This document shows, one piece after another, positions 1 through 10,545 of a stretch of DNA of 64,000 bases (its first letter is position 1; every line of letters starts with the position of its first letter). Origin of the DNA: Plazaster borealis (Eukaryota; Echinodermata; Asteroidea; Forcipulatida; Labidiasteridae). The translations under genes were made by a program, and so were the position numbers. The stretch spans positions 3,538,488 to 3,602,487 of the forward strand of contig CM037474.1 of assembly GCA_021014325.1 (NCBI GenBank), read 5' to 3'. The notes under the pieces were generated by a model. It was given only the letters and a program-made list of their open reading frames with translations. It had not been told where the DNA came from and did no database searches.

Positions 1-573
1 TAACCATTCTCCAGTCTTTATCAAACAAAATATCCATTTCATTAATAATTTGAAGTCTTAAACATTCTGTATCAGAATACTGGACATGATATTTTCCTTA
101 ATTTTTTTTTTGATATTCATATAAATGGAAGGGGGAAATTTGATTCTTTACTGATGTTCGTGTCAGTTTGTGTGCAAAACAGGTACACAAACAACCAGTG
201 TATCAAAATGATCAATATTTGGGGTATTGCTGTTGTCTGGATCAGGTTTTGAGCCAGACATCGAAGTAGGTTTTTACATTTGGTAGTAAACAATAATATG
301 TCATCCAAATTGATCATGCACAATACTTGTACATAAACTAAAAGGTGTGTCCAAATTCACATGGATGCATTTGTGGCTAACCATAGTTGGCATACTATTA
401 TGACCAATGTTTGATTAGAGGGTCTGTTAATGTTTGACTGGTCTTCCTGAAATGCTTGGGGTTGGGGGTAAGGAAGGGGTCAAGTGGATGGTGTACCCTT
501 CTCATATCTTGGTAATGGAGAATGTTCGAGAAGGTACAACCTAGAAAGGAGAGGCTAAGTTTACTTTTAAAAC
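1..573. other. Unassigned AT-rich DNA
   Basis: No gene, RNA or repeat shared with the rest of the window was recognised. A nine-base T run lies near 108. The short open frames here lack any protein-like pattern. Confidence 0.5.
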
Positions 574-848
574 ATACTTTGTAACAATTAGTTACATATC
601 CAACTGTACAATTATCGCCATTACCAGGATGAATAGGAAACGAGAAGAAATGTTCAGTTTTACATGTGGTAGGAAAACCACAATGGGGAAAACCCAAGCA
701 ATCAGATAGGGACTGAACCAAATCTATTTCAGAATAATATGTCACTTCCAATACCCACATGCAATGCTCCGGTCTGAGGTAGGATTCGAACCAGAGTTCA
801 CAAGTGAAAGGCAGGGAAAGAAACCACAGAGCAAGCCTGATTCCCCTA
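574..848 (-). mobile_element. SINE family C, tRNA-derived, full-length copy
   Basis: Read on the minus strand, the head starts near 848 and contains a B-box-like GGTTCGAATCC (782-792 region), followed by a body that ends near 574. The same head and body, in the same order, occur on the plus strand at 59683-59930: a pyrimidine-rich stretch, the B box, then the shared words CAGTCCCTACCTG and GGTTTTCCTCCCACA. A head with internal Pol III promoter elements followed by an unrelated body is the hallmark of SINEs. It encodes nothing. The exact 3' end is uncertain. Confidence 0.7.
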
Positions 849-984
849 TATGAGGGGATCAGTTAGGGTCAATAGACTCTCCATTTAAGTGGAATCCTCT
901 TAAAGTGGATGGGGGAAGGGGGTTTAGCAAGTACTCAATGGATAGGTTTCTGAATATTATATTGGGTTTGAGGCATTGCATGGT

Positions 985-1262
985 GGGGTATCAATGTATA
1001 TTTGGCTTGCGGTAACCCCATGTGTGTATCTACTTTGCTGTGTACATTTTTGTTCATTGAGAACTTGTCTTGCTATGTATTCTACTGTCGCGGAGTAGAT
1101 TTCGGAATTCGAGAGACTATTCTACTGCCGCAGAGTAGAATTTTGCGGAGTTCGGGAGACTACCAATATTTCCACAGTGTAAACTTGGATCAAAGCTGTT
1201 ACATCCTTCTGCTGTATGAACATTGTATTCTCCTCAACTGCACGCTCGAGTTGCTGTACTTC
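985..1262 (+). repeat. Dispersed repeat L, copy 1
   Basis: This stretch is a diverged inverted copy of 5441-5765. Shared blocks include TTTGCGGTAACACCATGTG-like sequence, a block around CTACTTTGCTGTGTA, GAGAACTTGTCTTGCTATG and a twice-repeated TTCTACTGCYGCAGAGTAGA motif that is nearly self-complementary. The internal repeat of that imperfect palindrome (around 1078-1098 and 1120-1140) is the most distinctive part. It is non-coding; the element class is unknown. Confidence 0.65.
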
Positions 1263-1635
1263 AAATGAAATTACACCACCACAAAGCAGTGTCTGAGTAG
1301 GTGAACCGTAAAAAACCACTAGGTCCAATTTTAGTGTGATCAAGGACTGGAATCAATGATTGGAAAAAAAAGGAAATGCAATTGTTAGTTTTTATAACTT
1401 GTACTTTACGAGGCAGTGTAATGGAAGAGGATAGATGTTCAATTTTGCGTACACTTGTAAAACTAATTTTTTTACTTGTCGAGCACAATGAGTATCCTTG
1501 AAAGTTTATTTGAGCGCAAACAATGCTGACAATTCTGGATACACATTTGTGTTGAGACATGGAACGAACAAAACTCCAAACATACAAACAAACAAAACAG
1601 TCAATCATTGCAATCAGAGAGGTGGACCGAGATGA
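1263..1635. other. Unassigned sequence
   Basis: Nothing recognised. A 132-codon open frame on the minus strand (1261-1659) has no protein-like motif and runs into the minisatellite. Confidence 0.45.
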
Positions 1636-2215
1636 GAGGGAACCCCCTCCTCTTTCCATACACTCTCCGCCCCCCTATCCACACCCCCTAGCCAATTCCC
1701 CCCTATCCACACCCCTCGTAGGGTTTTTCACTAGTCCATACTTTATATTCAATAGGGATGCTTTTCAACACTGAACGAGCCAGCGGGACCACTTTTAAAG
1801 TGAAGTTTGACTGGTCCTCAGGTATTTTAACTGACATTTGGCCAGCGGACCACTTTTAAGGGAGAACATTGCCTCCCTATCCACTTCCCTCCCTATCCAC
1901 TTCCCTCCCTATCCACACCCCTCCCCTATCCACACTCCTCCCCTATCCACACCCCTCCCATATCCACACCCCTCAGTCCCCTAGCCACTACCCTACCCTA
2001 TCACCACCTCTCCCCTATCAACTTCTCTCCCTATCAACTTCCCTCCATATCCACACCCCTACCCTATCCACACCCTTCCCCTTTCGATACCCTTCCCCTA
2101 TCCATACCCCTCCCCAAGCCACACCCTACCCTATCCACACCTCTACCCTATCCACACCCCTCCCCTATCCACACCCCTAGCTACTTCCCTCCCTAACTGC
2201 ACCCCTTCCGTGCTC
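1636..2215. repeat. Pyrimidine-rich minisatellite, about 17-bp unit
   Basis: A degenerate tandem array of units close to CCCTATCCACACCCCTC, with variants such as CCCTATCCACTTCCCTC. One block lies at about 1660-1720 and the larger block at about 1870-2200. The two are separated by part of repeat I. The strand asymmetry (almost pure C/T on plus) gives long spurious open frames rich in Pro, His, Ser and Thr. Unit counts and lengths vary, as expected for slippage. Confidence 0.9.
1721..1868 (+). repeat. Dispersed repeat I, 3' part, inside the minisatellite
   Basis: It matches the last two thirds of repeat I at 31049-31265 and 43815-44040: TTTTTCACTAGTCCATA, GATGCTTTTCAACACTGAAC, GACTGGTCCTCAGGT, TTGGCCAGCGGACCAC, then AGGGAGAACAT. 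The usual first block is absent and replaced by minisatellite units. Confidence 0.75.
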
Positions 2216-3186
2216 ACCCCTCACCAATGAATACAGTGAGTCCACCTGTGCAGACCACATTTGATATCTGGCAACTACTGATGTGTACTGCCAACCCCTT
2301 CTCAGACTTATTTCAAATCCTAATCCCACTTTTATTATGGGTGGTCTTAAAAGCAAGCTTGAAGCTCTTTGCTCATCCCCTTCATCAAAGGATAGCACAT
2401 CTCTGCGGGATAATCCCGCATTTAATCCCTTGTATTCAGCTTTTAAATCCATGCACTAGTCTGGATTAAACCAAACCTCTGTTGTCTTCAGCTTTTTCTG
2501 CTTCCCTTCGCTGAGTATATCTGAAACTGACATAAGGTTATTGATGTATATGTTCAGGGGATACACCAGGAAAGTTTTCACATTTAATGCAAGATTTGTC
2601 AACGTGTTTCTTTATTTGTTGTGTAGTTTCTGTAATCCGTTGGTGTCGTGAATATAAGCTAAGCTGCTGTCAGTATTCTTACTGTACAGACCCACCGCAC
2701 ACGAAGGCATACACGAAGGCACACAAAGTCCGGCTGGTTGCTATAGCCTTTATAACCATGTAGGAAGATATCAACTTAGTGAAGCATTTTTTATTCCAGC
2801 TGTCATTGTTAAGATACTAATATCAATATGTCATTGAGCACAGTCGGCACAGCCAGGTGTATGTAATCCGCCACACACAGATTACAACATGAAATAATAT
2901 GGTAATTTTTAAACAGCTTTACCTTTGTGATCTCAAGCACCATAAATTATTTCTTATCTGCAAATTAAAAAAGCTCTGCACCACTAAGTCAACAAGAACA
3001 AGGGTTAAAATGTCATAAAGTTGTCCAAGTTTATTTGTTGAAGCGGATTAATATGAGTTACTCATGTATAGACTGTGATAAAAAATTACATGTATGTAGA
3101 GTGATGGTTTATCTTGTCTTTAAGGCTGTTTTGATCGTTTTATTTGCTCTTCATATTGCTATTGAATACATCCATTATTAAAGGAA
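2216..3186. other. Unassigned sequence
   Basis: Nothing gene-like. A short direct repeat of ACACGAAGGCA with one-base changes lies at about 2699-2722, too small to classify. Confidence 0.45.
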
Positions 3187-3428
3187 CAGGGCCCAATTTC
3201 ATGGCTCTGCTTACCATAAGCAAAGAATTGGTGCTTAACGGAAGTAGGGAATTCCATGCTTACATCAAGCGTATTCCACAGGTTAGCAGGGAATTTTTGC
3301 TTGCTTGTTACTAGGCATTCTTTGATTACACAGGTTGTGTACAAAATTGGTGCTTTCCATGTAAGCGAAGAATGGTGATCGCAAGCGCAGAATTCGGCGG
3401 TACCAGAGCCATGAAATTTGGTCCTGTT
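3187..3428. mobile_element. MITE-like foldback element H
   Basis: Ends are inverted copies: left CAGGGCCCAATTTCATGGCT and right the complement, seen as AGCCATGAAATTTGGTCCTG. The inner arms also mirror each other (GCTTACCATAAGCAAAG against matching words near 3350-3375). About 240 bases, no open frame of note. A second, truncated copy is at 59479-59566. Short length, inverted ends and no coding capacity fit a non-autonomous DNA transposon; the superfamily is not determinable because no clear target duplication is seen. Confidence 0.75.
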
Positions 3429-3756
3429 CATCTTGTACTTGAAAGGTGTCTATCAGCAGGACATTCATTTACATTTTTTTTTCTTCAAATGTTGTGTCTT
3501 ATAAATTGCTGTTAATTGGAAAGGATACAATTTTCTATACCAAGTTTTTGAAAATGTACCAGTATAATCATAGAGCAAGCTTGTAATGATTGATGTATGT
3601 TCCCCTTTAAATATGTCAATAGGTTTTTGACCCTTGTCCAGACTGTAATCAGCATGGTGGACTTTGACCTGTAAAGATTTGTTTATATTTCAGATTTGTA
3701 ATCCTGTTATATCTCACTTTAAAGTGTGAGAATTACTGGATGTTTTTCAGTGTCCT

Positions 3757-3949
3757 GGGCCCAATTTCATAGAGCTGCTTAAGCAGAAAATATTGCTGAA
3801 CAATTTTCTGCTAAGCAGAAATGAGCAGGATACCAGTCACCAATTGTACATGTGACATGATAGTGTGGCTGGTAACCTTATTCTGGTAAGCATAATTTTG
3901 TTGTGCTTAGCATCTTTCTGGCTTAAGCAGCTCTATGAAATTGGGCCCA
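3757..3949. mobile_element. MITE-like foldback element F, full-length
   Basis: The element begins GGGCCCAATTTCATAGAGCT and ends with the exact complement, AGCTCTATGAAATTGGGCCC. Inner arms carry repeated (T)GCTTAAGCAG and TTCTGCTAAGCAGAAA words, so much of the 190 bases can fold on itself. The same element is at 39248-39440, with diverged or partial copies at 16730, 18948, 24296, 40825, 60777 and 62565. No coding capacity. Confidence 0.88.
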
Positions 3950-4099
3950 GGTTGAGATGTCATCCGTAGAACATGCAAGGCTCATGTGTACATGAATATT
4001 TGGGACCCGTTAAAGTTTGTTTCCTTCACGTGTTAAGGTATGTACGTGGGACCAAAGTGGTCCTGAAAATATTCAAATTGGCGTGAGATTTACACGGTC

Positions 4100-4290
4100 T
4101 TTAAGCCCTTTATACATTACACAGAACCAATTCCCCGGAAATCAAACCCCGGGAATTCCCGGGGAGTTTAACCCCACACTTTTTTATTATTTGTTTGCAG
4201 GACTCTGGATAACACTTAGTATACCGGGTAACCCCCCCCCCCCCTCCGCCAAAAAAAAAAAAAATAAATAAATAAATACAAAATAATAAC
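4100..4290. repeat. M-like CCGGGGAA motifs next to poly-C and poly-A/AAAT simple repeat
   Basis: 4120-4175 has tandem-like CCCCGGAAAT and CCCGGGAATTCCCGGGG words similar to the M elements at 16395. A C13 run (about 4231-4244) and an A-rich AAAT run (about 4250-4275) follow. The minus-strand Phe/Gly-rich open frame across this run is a low-complexity artefact. Confidence 0.6.
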
Positions 4291-4666
4291 CTGTGAAAAA
4301 CTTTCAGCATTGGAAATTTAAAAATTGACTTAATTTTGACTTGAAAACTGCAATGGGGATGGGGACCAAAGCAGAGATCAGGGGCACTGTGGAGTGAGCT
4401 AACTCTATATCAGGCATTTAACCATTTAGCTTAATCTTTATAGGTTGTACCATAGAGCAAGGGTTGTACCAGGTTATGTAAGGGTCATTCCATGCCGGCC
4501 CCACCTGTGGGCGACTTTAAAGTTTGCTGAAACTTCAAAAGAAAAAAATGCCCTCCTTGCTCAACCAAAAAACACACCAAATGATTTACCATTAAACTCC
4601 TTGTTGCCTTTTTAGGTATGTCTCCTTAAACTGTCAAATTGAATGACTGGTCTGGGAAAGATGCCT

Positions 4667-5041
4667 TTAAAGGCACTGAACACGTTTGGAAATTGTCAAA
4701 GACCAGTGTTCTCACTTGGTGTATCCCAACATACGCATAAAATAACAAGCCTGTGAAAATTTGGGCTCAATTGGTCATCGAAGTTGCAAGAAAATGATGA
4801 AAGAAAAAACACCCTTGTTGTACAATTTTGTGTGCTTTCAGATAGGAATTAAAAACTTCTTGCAAGAAGTTTGTATTAATTTAGTGAGAAATTACCTCTT
4901 TCTCAAAAACTACGTCATTTCAGAGGGAGTCATTTCCTACAATGTTTTATACTATCAACAGCTCTCCGTTGCTTGTTACCAAGTAAGTTTTTATGCTAAT
5001 ATTTGTTTTGAGTCATTACCAAACGTGTACGATACCTTTAA
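4667..5041 (+). mobile_element. MITE D, copy 1 (centre type 1)
   Basis: It is bounded by TTAA on both sides (4667-4670, 5038-5041). Just inside are AGGCACTGAACACGTTTGG and, at the far end, the complement-type ACCAAACGTGTACGATACCT. Almost the whole 370 bases fold back, with the centre being the palindrome ACTTCTTGCAAGAAGT. The same outer arms recur in six other copies. TTAA duplication is typical of piggyBac-like and some Kolobok-like transposases, but no transposase is present, so the superfamily is inference. Confidence 0.9.
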
Positions 5042-5440
5042 AACTGTATTCCCCACATAATGTGTGTAGCAACGTTCACAATCACACTTTGACTGTCTAT
5101 TCCCTGTATAACAGGGGCTTAATGGTAAACACATGGCCAGAATATGACCACAGAAGACACAGATTCAAGCAGTAATTGATTCAGAGAAAGACCTGGACAA
5201 GATAATAGCCTTAGTTTTTTCAATGGTCCCTCCCCACCATGCTCCCACAAAACATGTTTGTTGGTAACGGGACAAGATCTAGTAGAGGTAAAGGTAGATT
5301 AATAGGTATTGTGTTTTGCAAAAGAAGGGCCACTGCTTTGGTTTAATGGTTTACTGTGTGATGTTTTCTAAGCTCCTTCCCCCATTCTTAAGTATAGTGA
5401 TTACTTGGATTAGGAGACGTTTTTTTCCAAATTCATTTAA
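5042..5440. other. Unassigned sequence
   Basis: No repeat or gene recognised between MITE D and repeat L. Confidence 0.4.
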
Positions 5441-5765
5441 TTGTAGTCTCCTGATGATGACTATGAGCAAGCTAGTCAAAACGTTGAGACCAAGTAAGAA
5501 CTAATTCCGCAGAAGTGAACTTATTAGAGAGTAGTCCCCCCCCCCGATCCACTAAGCGAAAGGAGTAGTCCCGACCAATTTCCTACCTTCCGCCCAGGTA
5601 GTAGTTATTAATTTCGAAATCTACTCTGCAGCAGTAGAATAGTCTCCTGAATTCTGAAATCTACTCTGCAGCAGTAGAATACATAGCAAGACAAGTTCTC
5701 AATGAACAAAATCTACACAGCAAAGTAGATATACACATGGTGTTACCGCAAACCGAATATACATT
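5441..5765 (-). repeat. Dispersed repeat L, copy 2, with a hammerhead-like foldback at its edge
   Basis: Inverted relative to 985-1262, sharing the GCGGTAACACCATG block and the doubled ATCTACTCTGCAGCAGTAGA motif. At 5446-5490 the plus strand reads GTCTC, CTGATGA, a GACTA/TAGTC stem-loop, AAAACGTT, GAGAC, which resembles a small hammerhead ribozyme core (see findings). It encodes nothing. Whether the foldback belongs to the same element as the rest is not certain. Confidence 0.6.
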
Positions 5766-6764
5766 GTAGATGTTACTTACACTTATTATTTTTGTTGCGT
5801 TTCACTCCTAAGCGAGGTAGGAGGTTCGTCAGACTGCTGGCAACCGTGTCCAATGCTCAAATGCCTTTTATGCCCCTTCTCTTGGTTGTCATAGAGGGCG
5901 ATGTGGGCGTTGTTTTCTGTTGAAAAAAAGTGAGGTAGAAACTCTTATTTCAATTGAATCATACATGTACTCAATAATTGTTATTGGTCGAACAATTTTC
6001 CTCCCAAATGTCCTTCGTTTGTCACTCTATGGGCACATCTGTTCCTTGTTCAATGACACATGAAAAAGGGTGAGGAAAAAGTCTGGGTGAGTCTTGCGTT
6101 CAAGTTGTGATGGCAGAGTTGCGTAATTTGTATTTCTAACTCAAAGCTCATTCTCATACTCGTAAAAGTGTCCTAACCATCAAGTTGAGGTTGTACTCAC
6201 AGCATTGTCATAGTGACAAGTAAAGATTGTAGCTCTCACAGAAATCACAGCATACTAAAAAAAAGGCAATATTGGTTTGTACTCGTAGTCGTTTGTACTC
6301 GTACTCATGCGAACAACTGTAGTTCTAACACAGAATAAGTTTTTGTTCGTATCGTTTGGGAACTCCCATCATGGGATGACTCCTATCCTAAGCCAAGATG
6401 TCTCCTAGCTTGTATCTAGAGTATGGATCACAGGTCTGTCGGGAGTTGGCATCAGACTGGGGAAGAATTACACACTGTAATGGGAAGGAAATCAAATTAT
6501 AACAAAGTCGCATAAATAAGTACATTATTAATCTGGCCAGCTTATATCTGGACCCATGTGAGTAAAACAGCTCAAAGTGTTACAAGCAGATGAGTCCGTC
6601 ATTAAAAAGAATCAGAAAAGTGACCTTTAAAAGAAAATTTTGACGAACGGAAATAGATATTCAAAACCAATATTATATAGTAATTAGTTTTGATTATCTG
6701 CATGTTTTTAAATAATTGACACACAAACAATTACCCACACATAGTTGACCTCACATCATTCTCC
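5766..6764. other. Unassigned sequence
   Basis: The only regularity seen is a cluster of GTACTCGTA-like words at about 6275-6312. No gene or family recognised. Confidence 0.4.
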
Positions 6765-6880
6765 ACAGATAGGGAAATCAGGTAGGGACTGAAAACCTAA
6801 CCAACATGAAAGACACAACTGGGGTCCATAGAGGTGAACAGGGAAGATACCTCCGAGCCAACCTGAATGCCATAAATGTA
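6765..6880 (-). mobile_element. SINE family C, degraded copy
   Basis: It shares CAGGTAGGGACTGAAAACC and the following GGGTCCATAGAGGTGAACAGG block with the minus-strand copy at 36405-36560. The B box is decayed here. Confidence 0.55.
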
Positions 6881-8076
6881 TTTTAATTTAACCCTTCAGA
6901 GACCATAGCGGCCAGAAACGGCTTACACCAAAATGCCCATAGCCCATGTTTCTCATGTTTACATGTTTCTAAAACCAAACCAAATTTCTGCTTTCTTATT
7001 TTTTTCCAGACACTTTTACAAGAAAAACATGTTTCAAAAAATTCAAAAATGAAACCGTGTCTGGGCTTATAGTGATGATCCTACATAAATAAATGGTCTG
7101 TAAAGGGTTAATGAATTATGTAGGAAAAGAAAAGGTATAGAAGATTAGAGCAAGAATGTGCCAAGCTGCTGTCCACCCATGTCATCTCTTTCTTCTATTG
7201 ATTAAGAGCCAAACAAGCGCAGAAGAAAACCCCCCAATTTTCCCTCTTTTTCTGGCTCCAGCTGCAAATGAGGATCCTATCAGGTAAACAGAAAAAAAAA
7301 CTGAGAGCAATAAAATCTGTCTGCAAGACCTCTTTGCCTGCTTCTTCCTGACCACACATGTAGTATTGTTATAACTGGATGGTGCTGATGCTATGTACAC
7401 AGCCTCCATTCCTCACCTGGGATTGTGTAAGGCAGGTCTGTTTGCCATCGTCTGGGGGGGATCTGCCCCTGTATCCATTTCACTCCAGGTACATGTAAAA
7501 GATCAAAGACGGGAGTCGGCAAGACATCAAACAGTTATTGTTTTTCAGTTGGCTTGGCTCAGCCATTTTTGTTGTTCTCTGGAGTGTATAGAAGGTCGCA
7601 AGACGCCTTTGAGCCCGTGTTCAAACAGTTGTTGGTTGATGAGGCCAATTTTGTGGTATGTTGTCAGCCTAATCCAGGTGAAGCGGGGGTTTATTGTATA
7701 ACTAATGAAGGCTCACACTCCATAAAATGAAAGAAAAGGAATTTGACCTCCCTCCGAATTTCACCAGACAGATGAAAGTGGCAATAACATTTTCAAAACC
7801 AAACGTACCTGCTCCATTGCCACTGATAATTTGATGGCATGATAGCTTCTGATTGAATGAAAATAAAAGCAAAAAACTATAATTAGTTGAATAATTGGAT
7901 CTAAAGATTGAGAAAACCAATCCATTCTGACAGATGGCACAATGCTGTAGACTCAATCTCTCCGACTCAGTTGTCTTTAATGCTGTTTGCTTCCAGAAGG
8001 CTTGCAAGACAACTCAGGCAAACCCATCAAAAAAAATCTTCTAAGAATAAAATTTTCCCAAAAATAGTTAATGGCC
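6881..8076. other. Unassigned sequence with open frames not supported as genes
   Basis: A 102-codon plus-strand frame (7393-7701) and a 101-codon minus-strand frame (7702-8007) are open, but neither shows a recognisable motif or splice context. A splice-like 22-base segment at 7262-7283 is discussed under rejected items. Confidence 0.35.
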
Positions 8077-8120
8077 TGACGTTTCGACCCTAGCAGAGTA
8101 TTTCTCAAATCAAATTTTCC
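8077..8120 (-). repeat. Foldback repeat G, copy 1
   Basis: On the minus strand it reads GAGAAATACTCTGCTAGGGT then CGAAACGTCAGGCC. The same block lies at 27864-27907. A short stem (ACTC/GGGT) followed by CGAAACGTC resembles the 3' part of hammerhead-type motifs known from Penelope-like retroelements. The catalytic CUGANGA box is not recognisable in this copy. Confidence 0.5.
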
Positions 8121-8907
8121 AGCGCATTCAAAAAAGAGTCATCTAGAGTTTCTTGTATTATCAAAGTAGAACTAGCTTTCATGATTACCCTCTACTGGCT
8201 TGTAAATTCTCTCCAATAGTTTCTTGCTTTGTCCCTATAGACCAATCTGTATTGCAAGTGATGCACGCTGCAGCGCCATTGCTGGGACGCTGGCAGCACT
8301 ATTGCTTGAACGCTGGCAGCGCAAGGTTTTGTACACAAACACATAAGAAAACAATTGTTTTTAAAAATAAATTATGCAAACTAAGTGTCTTCCTCAATGA
8401 TCACACAATTTCCCTGCATATAAAAGATAGAACTATACAAGACTGTGGTCTAGTCAAGATAATATTGAAATTGGAGCCCCAGAGGATGTCTGTGTGTCTT
8501 TTGGAGGCTTAATTTACCATTACAATAAAGCTGATTTAGAGAGTCCTCAACCCAAAAGCGAAATGTGAGTTCAAGGTATGGTGGTCATGAAGCGGGATTT
8601 CAGTGACCGTGCACAACGCACTGGAAACACAATTAAAGTAATAAGTCCGAGTATCAGTTCCAGATCACTAGATGAATTATAATGGACTAGTGGTGTATGA
8701 ATTAGTCAATTGTGTGTCTCGGTTCTGATTACGTGCTTAGATGTGACATTGGACTGAACTGGTCAACCCAATCGGATTGGCGAGGCTGCACTTCACAGGA
8801 AGGAAGGAAGGAAGGATTGGCGACTGAAATTGATGATATTTTAGTTTTGTTCTTTAGTGAATCAAAGATGCGTATACATGGACAGGGTTTGCTATCAGCT
8901 GTTTTTT
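8121..8907. other. Unassigned sequence with small simple repeats
   Basis: A GCTGGGACGCTGGCAGC / CTTGAACGCTGGCAGC pair sits at about 8280-8325 and a GGAA run at about 8800-8816. Nothing else recognised. Confidence 0.4.
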
Positions 8908-9175
8908 GATGACTAGCAGGCAGGACCTGTTACCTTGTCATGTCACTGGTTTGCCAACTTTTTCATTGGTGTATATTTTGAATTTTGTGTCCGAAATCAG
9001 CATTGTCATTTGTGTGGAATTTGTAAGCTGCAGAAATATGAACAATAAGTGGTTTACATGTAGCCATGGAAAGCAATGAAATATCGGTGAGACCTCTTGG
9101 ACACTGATTGTTGACTGGTTCTCGGTGTTTTAACTTGCTTGTGGTCTGTGGAGCACTGTTCAGGAGAACACTGTG
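8908..9175 (+). repeat. Dispersed repeat I, strongly diverged
   Basis: It starts with GATGACTAGCAGGCAGGACC, has CTTGTCATGTCACTGG, and ends with GACTGGTTCTCGGTGTTTT plus GAGCACTGTTCAGGAGAACA. The order matches intact repeat I at 43815-44040, but the middle has diverged or been replaced. Confidence 0.55.
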
Positions 9176-9194
9176 TGGATTTTTATTCCTGTAT

Positions 9195-9325
9195 TGTTAG
9201 GGCAAGGCCTCTTACAGGCGTCAAAATGTCTATGCTTGCAAACAATTTTTTAAGGGACACAAAAACTAGGGCAACTGGGGCCATGGCTACTCTGTGGCCT
9301 CCATGTAATTCCGAGGGTGAGAATG
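9195..9325 (+). repeat. Dispersed repeat J fragment
   Basis: Words GGGCAAGGCC, GGGACACAAAAACTAGGGCA, TGTGGCCTCC and TGTAATTCCGAGG occur in the order also seen at 29086-29400 and, inverted, at 63325-63500. Non-coding; class unknown. Confidence 0.55.
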
Positions 9326-9335
9326 AATCACTGGC

Positions 9336-9422
9336 CCTTAAAAAACCAAAATCAAAACCCAAACAAATAAACAACATCAACAATAACAGCAACAACAACA
9401 CCCCAAAATACCAACAACAATA
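9336..9422. repeat. AAC/CAA-rich simple repeat
   Basis: Dominated by CAACAA and AACAAC units from about 9360 to 9421. It generates an artificial Asn/Gln-rich open frame on the plus strand. Confidence 0.8.
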
Positions 9423-9725
9423 AAAGACGCTTCTTTTTCTCTCAATAATCACACCCATAGCTCTAACAAGAAAGAATTTAAAAAAATACAAGACTTAAAA
9501 TGTTGAAGTAAATGTTCATTAATTAATCAATTAGAACATACTGGTCCTTGCTCTGTGATAAGAATTAGGACATTTGGACATTAGGTGATCCCTCTGCTGC
9601 CACTTCCCAGTTTGTATTGTAAACTTGGGTGTGATCCCTGGTTACACGGCAGTCACAGGTTAAATGGCTTCTGATAGGCACCCTTGAACAAAGATATTGA
9701 CAAAAATGGGAGACCCCCAACAGAG

Positions 9726-9798
9726 GGCTAGATAGCTCAGTTGGTAGAGCCTCCGCACATTAAACTAGAGGTCGCAGGTTCAAGTCCCGCTCTAGTCA
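9726..9798 (+). tRNA. tRNA-like unit with broken anticodon arm (tRNA pseudogene or SINE head)
   Basis: Exactly 73 bases fold in tRNA order. Acceptor GGCTAGA pairs with TCTAGTC (one G-T). D arm GCTC/GAGC is perfect. T arm is GCAGG/CCCGC with loop TTCAAGT (one mismatch). A box TAGCTCAGTTG and B box GGTTCAAGTCC are intact, and TTTT follows at about 9801. The anticodon stem (TCCGC against ACTAG) does not pair, and the base before the nominal anticodon ATT is C, not T. A functional tRNA is therefore unlikely. Confidence 0.6.
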
Positions 9799-9805
9799 AC
9801 TTTTC

Positions 9806-10052
9806 CTTTTCACACTTAAACTGCTAACCCCTTGCAAACTCCTAGGAAAAAGCCATTTCTTGGGAAGTAGCTATCCCTACTTGGGACTAGGGTTAAGCCG
9901 GATAACCCTCGGGTTAGCATATTGAGTGTGCATTTTTCCCTCAGAAAATCAAGTGTGAAACAAACTTGGGGTGGCGATGGGGTTAGAAATTCCCCAGGAA
10001 TTACCTTGGGTTTTGTTTCGTGGGAATCGGCTCTGTAGTGTGAAAAAGGGCT
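9806..10052. mobile_element. MITE-like element M, copy 1
   Basis: The ends are inverted: left CCTTTTCACACTTAAAC and right AGTGTGAAAAAGGG. The interior is built of CCAGGAATTACC, GGGTTAG and GGGATAACCC-type words, which also make up the element at 16395-16730. It starts only eight bases after the tRNA-like unit. No coding capacity. Confidence 0.65.
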
Positions 10053-10469
10053 TCAGGAGGTCCCTGTTTTAAACATTTACATCACATTTGTATGCCCGAT
10101 ATTCAGATCTAAACAGATGTGTAGTTAGTGAAAGAGACGATGGAATTCCATTTTGATTATTGCTCTTTTCCACACATTACTAGATCTGTAGTGACACGTC
10201 TCATTTTTGACGTTTGACATTACCCTGATCTATACCACACCACACTGAAGAATGCATGCTGGCTGTGGTACACTGCCGACTGGAAATGTGTGGTATTTTT
10301 TTTACACATTATGCCCAACGGAGATTTTTGATATTTCATTTCAGAGCATGGAATCATTTCAATTTTTGGCCGGGTTTGAAGGTTATTTAATTTTATTGTT
10401 TTTGAGTCAGACAAATTAATTTTGGTGTCGTAAGATTTGATGTAAGAAAAAATTAGAAATACAAATGTA
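10053..10469. other. Unassigned sequence
   Basis: AT-rich; nothing recognised. Confidence 0.4.
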
Positions 10470-10545
10470 CATCCCGTATAGACCATGTGACCTATGACAT
10501 CACATGTTTACAAAAGAGCAACAGAACTCGGACTTCCTGCAGGTA
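10470..10545 (+). repeat. Dispersed repeat P, copy 1
   Basis: Contains GACCATGTGACCTATGACATCACATG, a run split by short changes in the other copies, then AAAGAGCAACAGA and TTCCTGCAGGTAC. An inverted copy is at 23915-24001 and a partial one at 51905-51955. The TGACATCA-like core is nearly palindromic. Confidence 0.6.

Noticed and set aside
1869..2180. 103-codon Pro/His/Ser/Thr-rich frame
   Set aside because: Product of the C/T-rich minisatellite; no start context or splice signals.
7262..7283. Splice-like 22-nt segment with CTCCAG before and GTAAAC after, resembling part of the 28121 microexon (ATGAGGATC...TCAGG)
   Set aside because: Weak polypyrimidine tract, length not a multiple of three, and the 20-odd-base similarity is within what chance could give in 64 kb.
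9336..9422. CRISPR-like or regularly spaced array
   Set aside because: Simple CAA/AAC repeat without spacers, in a eukaryotic sequence.
9726..9798. Functional tRNA-Asn (anticodon ATT)
   Set aside because: Anticodon stem does not pair and the universally conserved T before the anticodon is C. Kept only as a tRNA-like unit.
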